DNA of 64,000 bases from Moniliophthora roreri (lineage: Eukaryota; Basidiomycota; Agaricomycetes; Agaricales; Marasmiaceae). Location of the stretch: NCBI GenBank assembly GCA_001466705.2, contig LATX02000003.1, positions 1-64,000 of the forward strand, given 5' to 3'. Shown here piece after piece: positions 22,193-35,280 of this stretch (positions are counted from its first letter, which is position 1; every line of letters begins with the position of its first letter). The notes below the pieces were generated by a model, which searched no databases, was not told the origin of the DNA, and was given only the letters and a program-made list of their open reading frames with translations. The position numbers and the translations under genes were made by a program.

Positions 22193-23881
22193 ATGAAGCT
22201 TCTCACTGCAGTATTGCTTTCAGTCTACGCCCTGCATGCTAGCGCAGCATCTGTAGTGCATCTGGATGTTCGCAATAAGGACTGCAGCACCTGCGTAAGC
22301 TCTTACTATCCCAATAGACTGGAACTTACTGACACAGTATTATTTAGTGTGCCATCTTGAAGCAGAAGCTGTCCAGCAAGGTCTCTTTCCCCGGAGATGC
22401 CGTCTACGACGAGGAGAAGGTTGACTACTACTCCGCTTCTGTCGCGGATCAAGAACCGGCTTGCAGAGTCACACCAGAGAGTGCACAGGATGTGTCAACC
22501 ATATTGAATACTTTGGTTCAGAACGAATGTCAATTCGCTGTTACATCCGGTGGTCATAATCCTTGGCCTAACATGTCCAACATCGGCAGCCCGGGTGTGA
22601 CGATTGATATGGGCAACATGTCCACGGTCACTCTCTTTGAGTCCACTGATGGTTCACTCCCACTTGCTGGTGTTGGACCTGGTGGGCGATGGGATAAAGT
22701 GTATGATGAGCTCGACAAATACAACTTGACAGCTCTCGGTGGCCGTTCAACTGGTGTTGGTGTTGGTGGCTATCTTTTGGGAGGTAAGTACTAAAAGGTT
22801 GAATGACGACAAGTTCTTCCGTTGACATAATCCGTATAGGTGGTATTGCATGGGCCAATGCACAGTCTGGTCTTTCTGCGCAGAACATTGTCAACTACGA
22901 AATCGTACTTGCTGATGGTACCATTGCCAATGTCAACGCTTCTTCCTTTCCCGACCTACACAAGGCCCTCGACGGTGGTAGCACCAACTTTGGCATCGTC
23001 ACACGTTACGATGTCAAGACATACCCCTTGGTACCTCTATGGGGCGGTTTCCGAAACTACGATCTCTCGCAACAGGCTGCCCTCATTAACGCCACTCTTA
23101 TCAGCATGCGTGAGCAGCACACTGACACGCGCGTCGGTGGTGCCATCTTCAGTTACCTCCGCCCGATGAATTCCACCGACGTTGCGCTTGCTGTCCTCGT
23201 TGCCTACTTCGGTGGTGACGGGCCCCAGAACGGTTCCTTCCAAGACATCATTGATGTTCCTTTCCTTCCCGATACCGATCTCTTCAAAAACAATACCAAC
23301 CAACAGAACCTCGCTGGACAGGTCAATGACCGTTTCGAAGGTGGTAACAGGGCTTTGTTCAGTACTCTCACTTTCGCGGGTGATTTGCAATACCCTCAGG
23401 ATGTTTTCGCATATGCTGAGGAGACCTTCAACGCTCGTTTCGAAAGCCTTCCCAATATTTCGTACGGTCTCAGTTTCCAGGCCAACAGCAAGGCTGTCTG
23501 GCAAAAGGTTGCCAGTATGCCCAACTACCAAAACGTCGAGACTGATCGCGATCTCATTCGTAAGTTCTCTATCCTCCGCACGTATTGCTCGTAGCTGACC
23601 CATATACCCGTACAGTTTTCGTCCTCGTCACCTACTCCACCAACCCTGAGAACGACGATGCTCTCGTCGAGTGGCACCATGAAGTCATTGACTGGATGAC
23701 CGAGCAAGCTCGCGACCGCGATCTTCTCTCTGACTTCCTGTACATGAACTACGCCCGACCTGACCAGGCTGTTTTCGAATCGTACGGTGCTGACAACCAT
23801 GCCGAGTTGAGGGCCATCAAGCAAAAGTACGATCCCGAAAACGTCTTTGGCCGCTTGTGGCCTGGAGGATGGAAGCTTTAA
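22193..23881 (+). CDS. Secreted berberine-bridge-like FAD oxidase 1
   Basis: Exons 22193-22294, 22348-22783, 22840-23559 and 23616-23881 give 507 residues. A signal peptide (MKLLTAVLLSVYALHASAAS) is followed by the FAD-binding PP loop CQFAVTSGGH. H104 is the likely 8-alpha-histidyl FAD attachment site. The second FAD-contact segment reads GVGVGGYLLGGGIAW and lacks the Cys used for bicovalent FAD attachment, so flavin is probably mono-covalent. The BBE domain at the C-terminus contains YMNYARPDQ and ends ENVFGRLWPGGWKL. Such enzymes oxidise alcohols, sugars or specialised metabolites with O2; the substrate here is unknown. It is divergent from GMC copy C and has the same exon pattern as oxidases 2 and 4. 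Confidence 0.9.
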
Positions 23882-24969
23882 AGGACTTTGGTTATTCACG
23901 AACTCAGGTTATCTTTATGAATCCAGTACGCTACATGCTACTGTAAAATTGGAAGAACTGTAGCATTTTGAGTAGAATTACTTTACGATTCCAATATACC
24001 ATCTTTATAATCTCGTTCTCTCTCGGTGGTTTATGAACTGGACGACGGCGATGAACTTGTCTTGTGCATGGTGTACTACGAAAACGCCCCAAAGCAGGTA
24101 ACAGGACTTGACCACGAAACCGCGAAATCGACACAACAGTTCTGACGACGGTTCAGTGAAAGGTGGGGAATTCGAGGATTGTCGTTCATTAAGGTAATGT
24201 TCCATGCACCAAAACCAGTGTATTCCGCCAACTTGCTCAGCAAGACCCCGTAAAAGTTGTCGTTGGCCAAAAAGATTTTTCCGACAAGGTACCTCTCGCA
24301 TTCGGTGTAGCGGCCTAAATCTCCTTGATATGAGCTTTCATACTGAGCGAAAGCCGGTACAGATCTCACTGAATTTCCATTATTTCCCTCGACAAATTTT
24401 GAAACTTGATCATGCATCGCGACGGGCCATGTTGAAGACCATGGCGAAGTGATTTTTTCTGCTCTTGCTGACGGTCACATCCGAGTCGCATCTTCGAGGA
24501 ACCCATCTTTCCATTCAGCCAGAGGTCTGCAGTGTGCACGCTGCATCTTATGATTCTCGAGGCCAGCGCTCGTCGGTTGATTGTGGGGGTCGGTTCGGGG
24601 TTATAGAGTGGACGACAGAAACTGAGGCCTGGGAAAGATGTCAAAGCCAGATTTGATTCCTGCTATCATGTCCTCTATGCTTTGCATCTGGATATCCTTA
24701 TATCGTGCCTTTGGTACGCTCTGTTTCTTTTTATCTTGATTAAATACTGATGCGAGAGTGTGTAGTCTCAGCGAAAGCCCAACATGGGTGAACGAAATTA
24801 CATTCGAACTGCAGAACACGCAAACTCATGGGTTTGATGGATAGCTACTAATGGATGTTCAAGACATGTCGGACGAAGGAATGAATGAACTAGATCTCGA
24901 ATTTTAACTCTAGGAATACAGTACGTCGCGATTACAGTTTTATGATTTTAGACTATTAGTGACGGAGAT
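23882..24969. other. Intergenic
   Basis: The 3' flank of oxidase 1. Minus-strand open frames at 24417-24076 (contains FLANDNFYGVLLSKLAEYTG) look protein-like but have no start, domain or exon context that I can support; they may be a gene fragment. Confidence 0.35.
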
Positions 24970-26053
24970 CTATTCGGCACCCTTATCCAGGATAGCCGCA
25001 AAGTCAAGCGGAATGATCATCGTCGCGTTACATTGAAGGAATTTCTCCTCGTCCGGAGCAACGATTTCTGCGTGTTCGGGCGAGCTCAGGATCTCTGGTG
25101 AATGTCAGCATTCCAGTTTACATCAGGTCTATTCCATACTCACGCTGAAAAGTTCATCATAGGAGCTTTCCTCGAAGATTGTAATGCCGTCACATCCAGA
25201 AAGTGTCTTACCCCCCCGTATTTCAAGGCAGACTTCGCCATTTAGCTCGTCTTGAATAGCTCACCGTGTGCGAGCCAATGACTCAGGAACTTTTCCCTGC
25301 TCAAGCCCTCCTTCAAAACACCAGCAAAACGAACACAATCCGTGCGGGTTGCCAATGCTGCAGTCGCGGTCGCAATTAAGGTCAAGAGCAATGAGCGGAC
25401 GAATATTGTTGGCTAGAGCTAGGGTGTTGGGAATGGCTCGAGGCTGCTTTGGCGTTGGAGAGTGCGTTGGCTGCAACATCGGCGCTCATTCCGTACTTTA
25501 TACCATCGTACGCTGCACCCAAGACCTCGAAGGATGGCCTTGGAGTGCTTGGGGTGCCTTGCGCATCTCTGGAGTATCGGCACGGTCATAGCTAGGGTGA
25601 ACTAGATCAGCTAGCATGAACCACCGGAATCCTCTTACACCAAGCCTGGGTTCCGAAGAAATGGCGGTCCATGTCGGGCACTGCGCCATCCGTACACCAA
25701 AACAATGCCTTGACAATACCCTTTTGGTTGACTCCCGAGACGCCGCAGTGAGCGGACTTATCCCGTAAAGCCTCTCCACAGCAATGGCGCGTCCTAGCTC
25801 GCGAAAAGCGCCTGTGACGGTGTTCGTCAGCGGGTTGTTTGTTTGCTTGGTTAGTTGCGGTGGGAAAGCATTTCAGGCGGGCCTCGGTCTGTTTCATGAA
25901 ACACAGCTGTAGGGGAACACCGACGTTGACCGACGTAAACGACCTTACAGTAGATCCTTCATGATCGTGTCTACCGAACTTCTGTTGATCCGGAGTAGCT
26001 ATTAGGTAATGGTTGATCGCTGAATACCATAATACGTGACTCTTATTACACAT
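24970..26053 (-). pseudogene. Probable decayed gene, unrecognised
   Basis: Several protein-like segments lie in order but in different frames. One frame runs from 26053 to 25607 (contains LFWCTDGAVPDMDRHFFG). Another segment contains ALANNIRPLIALDLNCDRDC, and then a shifted one contains GLSREKFLSHWLAHGELFK. The next segment contains LEIRGGKTLSGCDGITIFEE, and a final exon ends LPLDF-like as IPLDFAAILDKGAE with a stop at 24970. Only the last junction (near 25143-25090) can be spliced cleanly; the others need frameshifts. No family is recognised. Confidence 0.35.
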
Positions 26054-27677
26054 ATCTCAAGGGCTGTGAATTTGGTTAAGGAAGGAAATGGTACTTGGTC
26101 CCATTGAGGAACGAGCTCAAGGCGATTCCTTAGTTACTTACCCCCAAGAATCGCTGGGAGGCACGATCGGCAAATCTCGCGTGGCCGCCGTGGCTTGACC
26201 CCTTCCAAATGACAAATTATTTTTCCCACCGCCCAGGTTTCCTTAGAGCAAACTCCCTTCTTTCTTCCCTCCTTCTCACAATTTTGAACATTTAGATCCA
26301 TATACATACAGCTAAACATCTCCCAGAATTGATAAAGTGCTGAGGTTGAGTGGTTCAAGTGAGTGACATATCCGATATCAGTTGCTTTGCTGAGGAGCCA
26401 AGTTCGGATCAGAGGCTGGTTGAATATCCAAGATCCATTCTTACTGGGGTAAATAAACTTTGCCGAAACAGATCACTACCACCACGGAGGTAGACAAGAT
26501 TAGAAACGTTTCAGATAGTTTCCCTTCGCTTCAATCTTGTCAATTTACTCAGAGTCCGCAGTTTCCGCTTGAAGAGTTGCTGGATGACTGAGTTCACCCA
26601 GTAGGCAAGCTATGGCGATCAACCAGAAGGCGTCGCGAATCTCTACGGAGAGGTTCACAAGGCCATTGTCAGCGAGTGAATAGGTGGGACCATCTATCAC
26701 CGTTAGCAACGTCAGGGCCGTTGAAGACTCGGAATAACTGAGGAGTCAGGTATAACTTTTAGCTCTGCTACCAGTCATCTGCTTATTTTTGCATTCCTGC
26801 TAAATAGTCAGGATAAGCGAAGATGGATTGCGGAGACTTTTCGAGGCAACAGGAAGATTGGACGATCTAGCTGTGGTCTAGTCAAACCTTCACATCCAGC
26901 CATATGCTCCAGCCGGCTTTTGTGCAAGTAATCAGTGTCAAAGACAAAAGTAAAGCCAAGATAATTCTTTGTCGGATGGTTTGAGACCGGAAAAATGGTA
27001 TACAGAGGCTTTGAGAGTGAGAAGAAGGCACAAAAGGGGATCACCGAACAGCCTCTGGCGTGGGAAAGTGATTGTCGGTCCTTTATCTCCGTGTGTCGTC
27101 GCGCTTCTTCTCGTTGATGCGCTTTTTGTTCTCGACCATGACCATTTCCTCTTCATTATCATTAGGTCATTAGGAAAATTTGGAGATCAAATGAATGGAC
27201 CCAATACTTCTGCGGTTAGCTGCTGTGATCATCATGTGTATGTAGCCGTACGTCTTTCTCACCTTGGATGTGTATCATGACTACACTTCATTCAAGCAGA
27301 CCAAAAAATGATCTTCAGCACAGCAGGCGGCGCCCCGTCACGTTCCCCATTCACGATTAATCTCCCCTCGCAGGCTCGCTTGACGTGAATCCCCGACCCT
27401 GTTCCGACTCCGAGCATCGCCCCAGCTTGCAGGGCTGATGCAATGGTCAGCGGGCGATCCGACGGCTCGGAAGCATACAGGCGTCGCTGGTTGAACTCCA
27501 TGAATCATTGAAGGAAATCAGGTAGTATGATAGGTATGCACGCTTAAACTGTTAAGCTGTGCTTAATTCCACGGATTCACAATCGTTTAAAAGGAGTCGC
27601 GTTTCTCCTCAAATGCTCATCGGTTTCCCCTTCTCCCTTAACGCCTTACTTCCCATCGGACTAGTTGCCACACTACT
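26054..27677. other. Intergenic, no supported gene
   Basis: No domain-bearing frame or RNA gene is recognised. It includes the upstream region of FAD oxidase 2. Confidence 0.4.
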
Positions 27678-29308
27678 ATGAGATCAATCTTGCTTTCAAC
27701 GATTCTCTTTAGTGTCGCTGCAAACGCCGCCACGCTCGCTGTCAAAAGGGCAGCCGCATGTGTAAGTAGCTGCCCCGCTCCACTCTGCATTTTGAAACTG
27801 AAAGGTGCCTACAGTGCGAAACTTTGCAAGAACAACTCCCTGGGAAGGTTTTTGCACCCGGTTCACCTGAGTTCGGGGAAGAACAATCGTCCTACTACTC
27901 TGGGGTAGTGTCTCAGCAGACACCTGCTTGCCGAGTCAGTCCTTCGAGCGCGGAGGACGTATCCACGGCTCTCAAGACACTCAAGGCTGGTCAATGCCAG
28001 TTTGCTGTTCGCTCGGGTGGTCATATGCCATGGAAAGGATCCAATAACATCGATGCTCCTGGTATCACAATCGACATGGGCAACATGAACTCCATTACTC
28101 TCACTTCCGACAAAAAGGTTGTTCAGCTCGGCCCTGGTAACCGTTGGGGTCCAGTTTACGACGCTTTGGCTCCTGAAAACCTTATCATTGTCGGTGGGCG
28201 TTCTAACACTGTCGGTGTCGGCGGTTATCTGCTTGGAGGTCAGTATCCTATTCATCCACCATACTTGACAACATACTTATACTTGCTTCTACAGGCGGTA
28301 TCTCCCACCTGAACGCTCAGCACGGTCTCGCTGCCCAGAACATCGTCAACTACGAGATCGTTCTCGCTGACGGAACCATTGCCAACGTCAACGATACCAA
28401 CCCGGACCTCCACACTGCACTCCAAGCCGGAAGCACCAACTTCGGTATTGTCACTCGCTATGACCTCGCTACTTACCCTCGTCAGGGCATGTGGGGCGGT
28501 CTTCGCAGCTACGACATTTCTGAGGCTCGCAACTTCCTCGAGGGAACGATGTCATTCATGGACGCACAAGTCAACGATCCGCTCGCTGGAGGCATGATCA
28601 TCAGCATGACCAACGAAACGATGTCTGTAACCATGGCATACTGGAACGGTGATGGTCCTCAGTCGAATGCCTTCGATGAGATTAATGCTATCCCGTCAAC
28701 GGTTGACCAAGTCGTTCCCAACACCACTCAGCAAGAGCTTTCTGATCTTGTTGATGGTGCCTTCCCTGGAGGCCGGCGTTCATTCTCCAACGTGCTTACT
28801 TTCAAGGCTGACGTCCAATTTGCCCTTGATCTCAATGCCAAGGCACACGAATTGTTCGAACCTCTCAAGGACAACGACGTCTTCTGGGCCACTACTTTCC
28901 AACCCTTCGGAAAGGCAGTGACGAGTGCTATTGCATCGAAGCCCAGCTTCCAGGGCCTTGACACGGAGACTGGCGATCATCTTCTTGGTAAGAGTTTTGC
29001 AACCATCTTTTCTCGGAAACCGTCCTGATTCATTACTTTCAGTCTTTGGAATCGGCGCATACTGGGATGATGCTGCCCTTGACGAGCCACTTGACCAGTG
29101 GAGTCGGGATCTCCTTACTTGGGGTGCCGAAGAGTCTCAGAGGCGTGGCCTTGGATCATCCTGGCTCTACCTGAACTATGCTCTTCCTTGGCAACCAGTC
29201 TACGAGTCCTTCGGTGCTGCCAACCACCAGAAGTTGAAGGATTTGAAGGCTCAGTACGACCCAGAGAACGTCTTTGGACAGCTCTGGCCTGGAGGATACA
29301 AGCTTTAA
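27678..29308 (+). CDS. Secreted berberine-bridge-like FAD oxidase 2
   Basis: Exons 27678-27761, 27815-28238, 28295-28987 and 29043-29308 give 488 residues. The signal peptide MRSILLSTILFSVAANAAT is followed by a Lys-Arg propeptide site before AAAC. The FAD PP loop CQFAVRSGGHMPW holds the probable flavin-linking H98. The second FAD segment NTVGVGGYLLGGG has no Cys, so single covalent attachment is likely. The C-terminal BBE domain includes YLNYALPWQPVYESFG and ends VFGQLWPGGYKL. It is very similar along its length to oxidase 4 (43933) with identical intron positions, so the two are recent paralogues now separated by about 15 kb. The substrate is unknown. Confidence 0.9.
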
Positions 29309-30384
29309 AGCTTTGCACTTTTCTTGCACATTTAACTTTCACTCATTCACAGATATTTATCTTGAATTATTCAGCCATATACTATGCACCTTTCATGCAC
29401 ATTGGACTTTCGCTCATTCATAGATATTTATTCTTTTTAAAATTATCCAGCATTAACTAGTTGCATAATTGTACCAACGCCAATCCAAATAATGTTTAAT
29501 TTTGAAAATCATGTTCGCCCCGAGCGCCGAGGATAAGCATGTCGCCCTATCACCATCACCATATCCGCTGAACACTCCTCGACCGGCAAAATCTTCGCGA
29601 GCTTTACGCAACTCCATGGTCCTGCGATACTCCTGAATGGTTTTTCGGGACGATTTCCGCCTTTGCGCTACGGACGGTCGTTCATCGGTAGCTTGTAGGT
29701 TTCAGGTTTATTCTTTCATCTTATGCTAACGCTAGCCATTTGCTACTTCGCTAGGATCTAATGTTAGACATGAAAACGTCAGACTCAGGATTTTCATAGC
29801 CCTAGAACGTGTCTCTACTTCACAGAAGTTTGCGGATCTATCCAGTAATCACTCTCAAAACCCGCTTCATGTAGCAAGAGCTATATGTCGACTGCCCAGA
29901 CCTGCCAGCTTTGTTCATTGCCCTGTCGAAACATTATAGGTTTTTGGATCGACTTATCGATAGGCTTCATCTCGGAGTGCAGATCATGAAGATAAGCAAG
30001 ATGAAGGGGTGACATTACAACATACCTAGTCCGGAGGAGAGAGAGAATCGCATTTGGGGATTTCAATGTGTGTCGTCATTCACATTCCTTCATCACGATA
30101 AACCGATATACCTTTCAGAACCATACGGCTGTCAGCTGAACTCAAGATCTTTCATGAAACCTTCGCTGCTTCTTGATGTTAACACTTCTCGGAGATTCGG
30201 CATCTGCTCTGGACTCGATTCAAGTTCGCGAAAACCTATCTAGCACTTCTAACGCTCTTAAGACTAACAGCGATAAATTTCGCACCCCAACCGCACTCAG
30301 TACAAAAGGCCGTTGATCTTCCACATATCCTTTACCTCAGGTCCTCGATTCTCCGCTACTTTGACACACTCACTACCGTATACA
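29309..30384. other. Intergenic
   Basis: The 3' flank of oxidase 2, with an imperfect direct repeat at 29325-29432. Nothing else is recognised. Confidence 0.4.
29325..29432. repeat. Imperfect direct repeat in 3' flank of oxidase 2
   Basis: A motif beginning TGCACATTTAACTTTCACTC recurs about 70 bases later with four or five changes, and both copies include CAGATATTTAT or TAGATATTTAT. It is probably a local tandem duplication within the 3' untranslated region. Confidence 0.5.
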
Positions 30385-30764
30385 ATGCCCTTCAACTTTG
30401 GTAATCGTGGCGACGCCAGCGTTAGCGGCGGAACGTTCAACGACGTCGCAGGGAACCAAACGAACAACCACCGGACCAATAATACGAACAATACCAACTC
30501 ACACAACAAGACTAATACGGCAAACGCAACCAGTAACACCAATACTCGTTAGTCGTCCCATGGCTCATCAGTGGCCTTATTGCTGACTCAAAGTTCACAG
30601 ATAACGAACGCAATGGTTTCAAGACTACTACGACTAACCGTGATAACAGTGTGTTCCACTTATTTCCCTCTGTCCGCAAAGGTCGAATCATTCAACAGTT
30701 TATAGTCACTGCGAATAACTCGTCTGTGAGACGGGGTTCTCCCGCCACGTCTGGAAGGAAATAA
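30385..30764 (+). CDS. Small Asn/Thr-rich protein with SGGTFNDVAGNQ motif
   Basis: Exon 1 (30385-30547) encodes MPFNFGNRGDASVSGGTFND, then a very Asn/Thr-rich run. A GT...AG intron leads to a second exon from 30601 (NERNGFKTTTTNRDNS) that can be read to a stop at 30764, although a further intron is possible. The S-G-G-x-F-x-x-V motif is familiar from short N-terminal segments of many agaric proteins of unknown role, including some NACHT-type proteins. A second protein with the same motif occurs at 37132. The function is unknown and the low complexity suggests disorder. Confidence 0.5.
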
Positions 30765-30873
30765 GCCTTGTACGTTACTCATTGCTCTCTCACTTGCTAA
30801 GTATATTGACCTGCACGATGCTTTCTTTCTCTCTGATTCAGTACAAAGTCCATTTACTATTCAATCCAGCTTA

Positions 30874-33633
30874 CTACGATACATTGTCATTAACCACTTC
30901 ATCCTTGGGATCATATGAATAAAACATTGTGTCTCTATCGTCGTTCATCGCGCGAGCATACTCCAGCAATAGTCTGAACGGTCTTGATTGGTAAGAAAGA
31001 TCACTTGCTTCCAAATGAGTACTTACCGGAAATTGTATGCAACCATATCTTCTCGTCTCCAAAACGACCTACTCCACTCCCAAGCGTCATTTCCAATCTC
31101 CCTCGCAAACTCGTCATGGTGATGTGCGCCATTAGGATCGCCATGGAAAAACGCAAAAGTACCCCACAGGTCTGAGAGATCGATTTGAACTGGCACGTAA
31201 TGTACCCAGGGTTGGATACGATCAGTGAACCTGCATAGTATATAAGCTCTCGAGATGCGCGGAGAAGAAACGGATAGCCATACCATTCGGGATAAACAGT
31301 CGATTTGAAAACGACCGAACCAGAGCTGATCAGTCTCTTGAAACGACTTGACCAGGCATTTCCGTCAATCTGGTACCATAATCCCGTCAGAATGCGCACA
31401 GCTACAGCAAGGGGTCCAGTACGCACATCCAGTAGGAACTTTCTCTCTCTTCCGACGCCTTCCCTAGGTACTCCCTCTCCCCATGGATAACGTCTTCCAA
31501 GCTCATCACAAACTGCTGGTGCACATGCCGTTGGAGTACCTGACCAATGAAAGGTCAGCTGTGGGAGCATCGAGCATGGGGGTAAAAAGCGCACCGGAAA
31601 AAGACACATCCATCATGGCATTGGTCCACTTGACACGGTCAACCTGCGGGGAAATCCGTTATGGCTGGCCATGAAAAAGGACCCGAGAAATAGAACCGAC
31701 CTTCTCTTCAAAATCTGGCCCCGATATCTTCATCTTGTCGGGATACACGATCGCTTTTGGGAAGATATCTACCGCCACGCGCTGACGAAGCTCATCCGCA
31801 ATCGACGTACTCCCTGCAACATGCTGTCAAAGGAAATGAAACTAAAAGTTATAGGCAAGACTAACCTTCGATTCCAACCCCAACACCAAGCATATCCATC
31901 ATACGGATTCTATGAGCTAACTCCCATTCCATCTCACCTCCATGCCACATTCCGGTATTGCTGCCCCTCCAATGTAAACGTTCGTCGAACCCCTTCAATG
32001 CCCAACGATATGCTTCCTTGGTCAATATTTGTATAGATTCCGCAGCTTTCTCTTCACCAGAAACGGTAGAGCGTTTTTCCCAAAGCGGCAGTGAACGTCG
32101 GATTCCGCCAAAGACATGCTGAGCCACGTCTGCATCATCGAATTCCATGTCAATTCCCCACTGTTCGGCGATAATAGATTCATCTACAACCCACGCCGGC
32201 TGAGAGGTGTCCGTGGTCGCTGATTCCGAGTTCCAATCCAATTCCAACCCTTCGGGTACTTGCTCATCTGGTGAGTCTTCAACCCATTCGAGCGGAATTG
32301 CAGCAGTCATGTCCGAATGCAATTTGGTCGGAGAGAAGCTAATCTGGATGATAGTCAGCCCAAGAGACCACGATCGTGAGAGAAGCTAAGACTTACCACA
32401 CCAACCCATCCTATTGCTTCATCGTCGAGGTAGTCATACTGAGGTAAATTAGGCCCTCGACCACGGTCATAGCTGAGGAATTGACCATGTTGCCTGAACA
32501 AGTGTGGATTCAGGCACGGGTCCATTGCCTCCGTGTGTGTGTGAATCAAGGTCTGCGGAGAACCACGCAGAGCAGGCTTCTTGTGAAGTGTGTAGTCTAC
32601 ACGTGTGTACCACGCCGGCGACGTAGGGTCACAAGAAGATAGCCAGCCTTTTCCGGGGGGCGGATCCATATAGAGCGGAGGTAGAACTGTAACCCAAAGT
32701 ATCATTCAACCCGGACGCAAGAGAAATCATAAAGAGTGGCCTACCTGACCCGACTCGCGCTTGCTGTACAGCCATATTCCATAAAACCCAATCCTTCTGA
32801 ATGAGAGGTCGATCATCCGGGTTGACAACAATTCTGAACGGAGGTATATGCTTTTCGACACCGGAATTGTGCAACAGCTGGATTAAAAGTCGACCACCGA
32901 ACGTCATATCTTCGTGATAGGTTGTGTTGTCGAATACCTTGATATTTTCCTCCCACGTTTCCTTCCCAATGACATAGACTCCATCCTTCCGCTTCCGTGA
33001 AAAGCTCTCGTGGGCTACTCGCAACGCTCTTGCCTCAAAACCCCAAAATGCCTCAACATCTCTCCATATCTGATCATATTCATCCGGAAGCTGGACATTG
33101 TGCTCCTGCACATACGCCCACCACTTGTTGAATCCTAGTGGTGGTTCCCGAGCATAACGACGTCGGTACTCCTCAACAGCCTCGAGGAGAGTACGTGACT
33201 GGCGGTGGAGCTTCTGAGCCCACAAGAGTCGAGAGCGGTGAATCAAGGTTTCTACAGGATGTGTATTGTTGGCGGATAAAGCTAGTGGATTGACTTCGAA
33301 AAGTCCATCGTGATGATACGTGTGCCGAGACAACGAGGCGGAGTGCGACGACCACGTTGTAGATGCGTATGCTTTCCGCCTTCGAGAGGTGTGAGGTCGT
33401 GGACGGGAAATCTTGAGCCTAGGTACCTCTTCCTCTGAATCGGTTGATTTGACAACGGCTGCGGCAGCAACGACTTGATGACTTGTGCGAGTAGGCCATG
33501 ACCCTGCTCGGATTGCAGTTAAGATAATTGTGCAGACGAAAAGGAATGTGAGGGTCGTCCGGGAGAGGCGACGGGGATATAGGATACGGTATGTGTGGCG
33601 AAGCATACCGTCGCGGGGAGAGGAGGGTGACAT
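30874..33633 (-). CDS. GT90 / CAP10-like glycosyltransferase
   Basis: About eight exons on the minus strand. The start at 33633 (MSPSSPRDG) precedes one membrane anchor ([16 protein letters not shown]), giving a type II Golgi-like topology. A long stem follows. Family features are then seen in order: [15 protein letters not shown], then [10 protein letters not shown] near 32005-31975, [20 protein letters not shown] near 31355-31300 (after a GT...AG intron), and YPEW joined across an intron to [16 protein letters not shown] near 31215-31160. The last exon ends NDNVS, with the stop at 30874. These match CAP10/GT90 enzymes, which in basidiomycetes transfer xylose or related sugars to capsule or cell-wall glycans or glycolipids. 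The length is longer than usual because of the acidic insert around 32120-32320. The exact acceptor is unknown. Confidence 0.82.
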
Positions 33634-35280
33634 CGATGGAGGAAGGAAGGCATTTTTGAGGTGGTCGAGAACGTGCTTTGGAAATCAATCACGGCAGTTG
33701 TTTCCCGGTAAAGCATGATGCTGGCAGTCAATCAGGAACGAGAACCGATAACAGCCGAACGACCGCACAATGCGTGAGCGCTTTATTTCCTCAGACGAAA
33801 GGCACCACGACGAAGAAAGGATACATCTTAATCACTAGATGACTCGTCAATAACGGGAAGGCAAGAGGCCAAGGAAAATTCACCTTTGCACGTCCGTGTA
33901 TTCATGAGAAGACCTTGGTTGAAGCGTACAGCCTTCCATCAAGGAACAAGCATGCCGATGTCGCAAGGATGGCATGACTGTATTTGCGGCGTTTGGAAGG
34001 CCTCCTATATTTAGATGGAGGAATAAATGAATGGATAACGTCGAATTACTGCCGTTGACTGCTCCTTTTCATCCATTTACTCTCGGAAAAGAGCTAATAG
34101 CTGTAGTTGTAAAACTCGCGCCGAATCATTCGAGGCCCCAGCGGTAAGGGAAATAACTTTATTCTGGATCAGTTAGAAATGTGATGATACTGCGACTGAG
34201 GCGGAGACACACCTATTGATCATACAGCCACAAGCTTCTCTCTCCCTACTCAAACAACACTCAAAAATCCCTTTCCACGTCAGCAATCCATCCTGGGAGT
34301 TTTCCCGACAGTTCCTCGCATGTATGTCCGTAACACACTATTCTTCCGGGAACGTTTTTCGGGTTGTTGAATGATTTGAAGCTAACGAGTCAGCTCCTGA
34401 CACGACGTTCCCCATCAATACTTATTGGCTGGCGGCCTGAAGGCAGTTCATCATGGAATCTGGTAACTAGTAGTGAATGTCTCGTTCCCGGAGTATATAA
34501 ATAGAAATGAGAAGAGACTCACGAAATGCTGGTGCTGAAGCTGTAGGCCGTTTTTGCTGCATCACCTTGAGCACTGTCGGCACTGTCCAACCGAGATACA
34601 GTTTTCGTGTCAAACTCATCTCTAAGAATATAGAATCAACCCTTACAAATTGCTTGGGAATATATTGTTTGAATCTCTAGACATCGTGGAGTTCAAGTTG
34701 AGAGTTCGAGTTGGTTGACGTTGTCACGTTACGTGACACTCCCCTCGTTGCGTCTCTCGATCTCTCTCGATGACCACCATGTCTTTGAAGGTAATTCGAG
34801 CGATGGTCTACTCTCGGCCTTCATGGTTCACTTCTAACCCCCATGTTCACCAGTCCGCCGTCTTCGGGGTGTCGGCGGTGATTGACGAAAGATATCATTG
34901 GAGTTTACATTATTTAAACTTGGATGGGGATAGACTGACCGGTGAGTCTTTTCTCGGATGTCGCTGAACTTTAGTGGCCACTTAAATTTTTCTTAGTCAG
35001 TTGTCTGACAGCCAGGACTGGACTAGAATGCTTTCAATTGATCATCCAATGGCCTCTGCGCTGAACTAGTCAATACGCTGGTTTGCTTGAAATTCCCGAG
35101 TTTTGGTTCATTTGAAGGAGTCATGTCTGTACGGTAACATGTTTATGGCGCGTCGACTTCTTCTGACCGACCATCTTCTAGTGAAGACGCATTTTGAAGT
35201 CGTGCATCGCTTGTATTAAATTCAGTGGGGCCAGGGAATAGCTGCAAACTCGGTACTACTCAAAGCTGAACCTACCGACA
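33634..35280. other. Intergenic, no supported gene
   Basis: It contains the GT90 upstream region and otherwise no recognisable feature. A 65-codon plus frame at 34770 has no supporting evidence. Confidence 0.4.

Noticed and set aside
27292..27501. 69-codon minus-strand frame upstream of oxidase 2
   Set aside because: It is isolated, without a domain, and lies in the likely promoter region.
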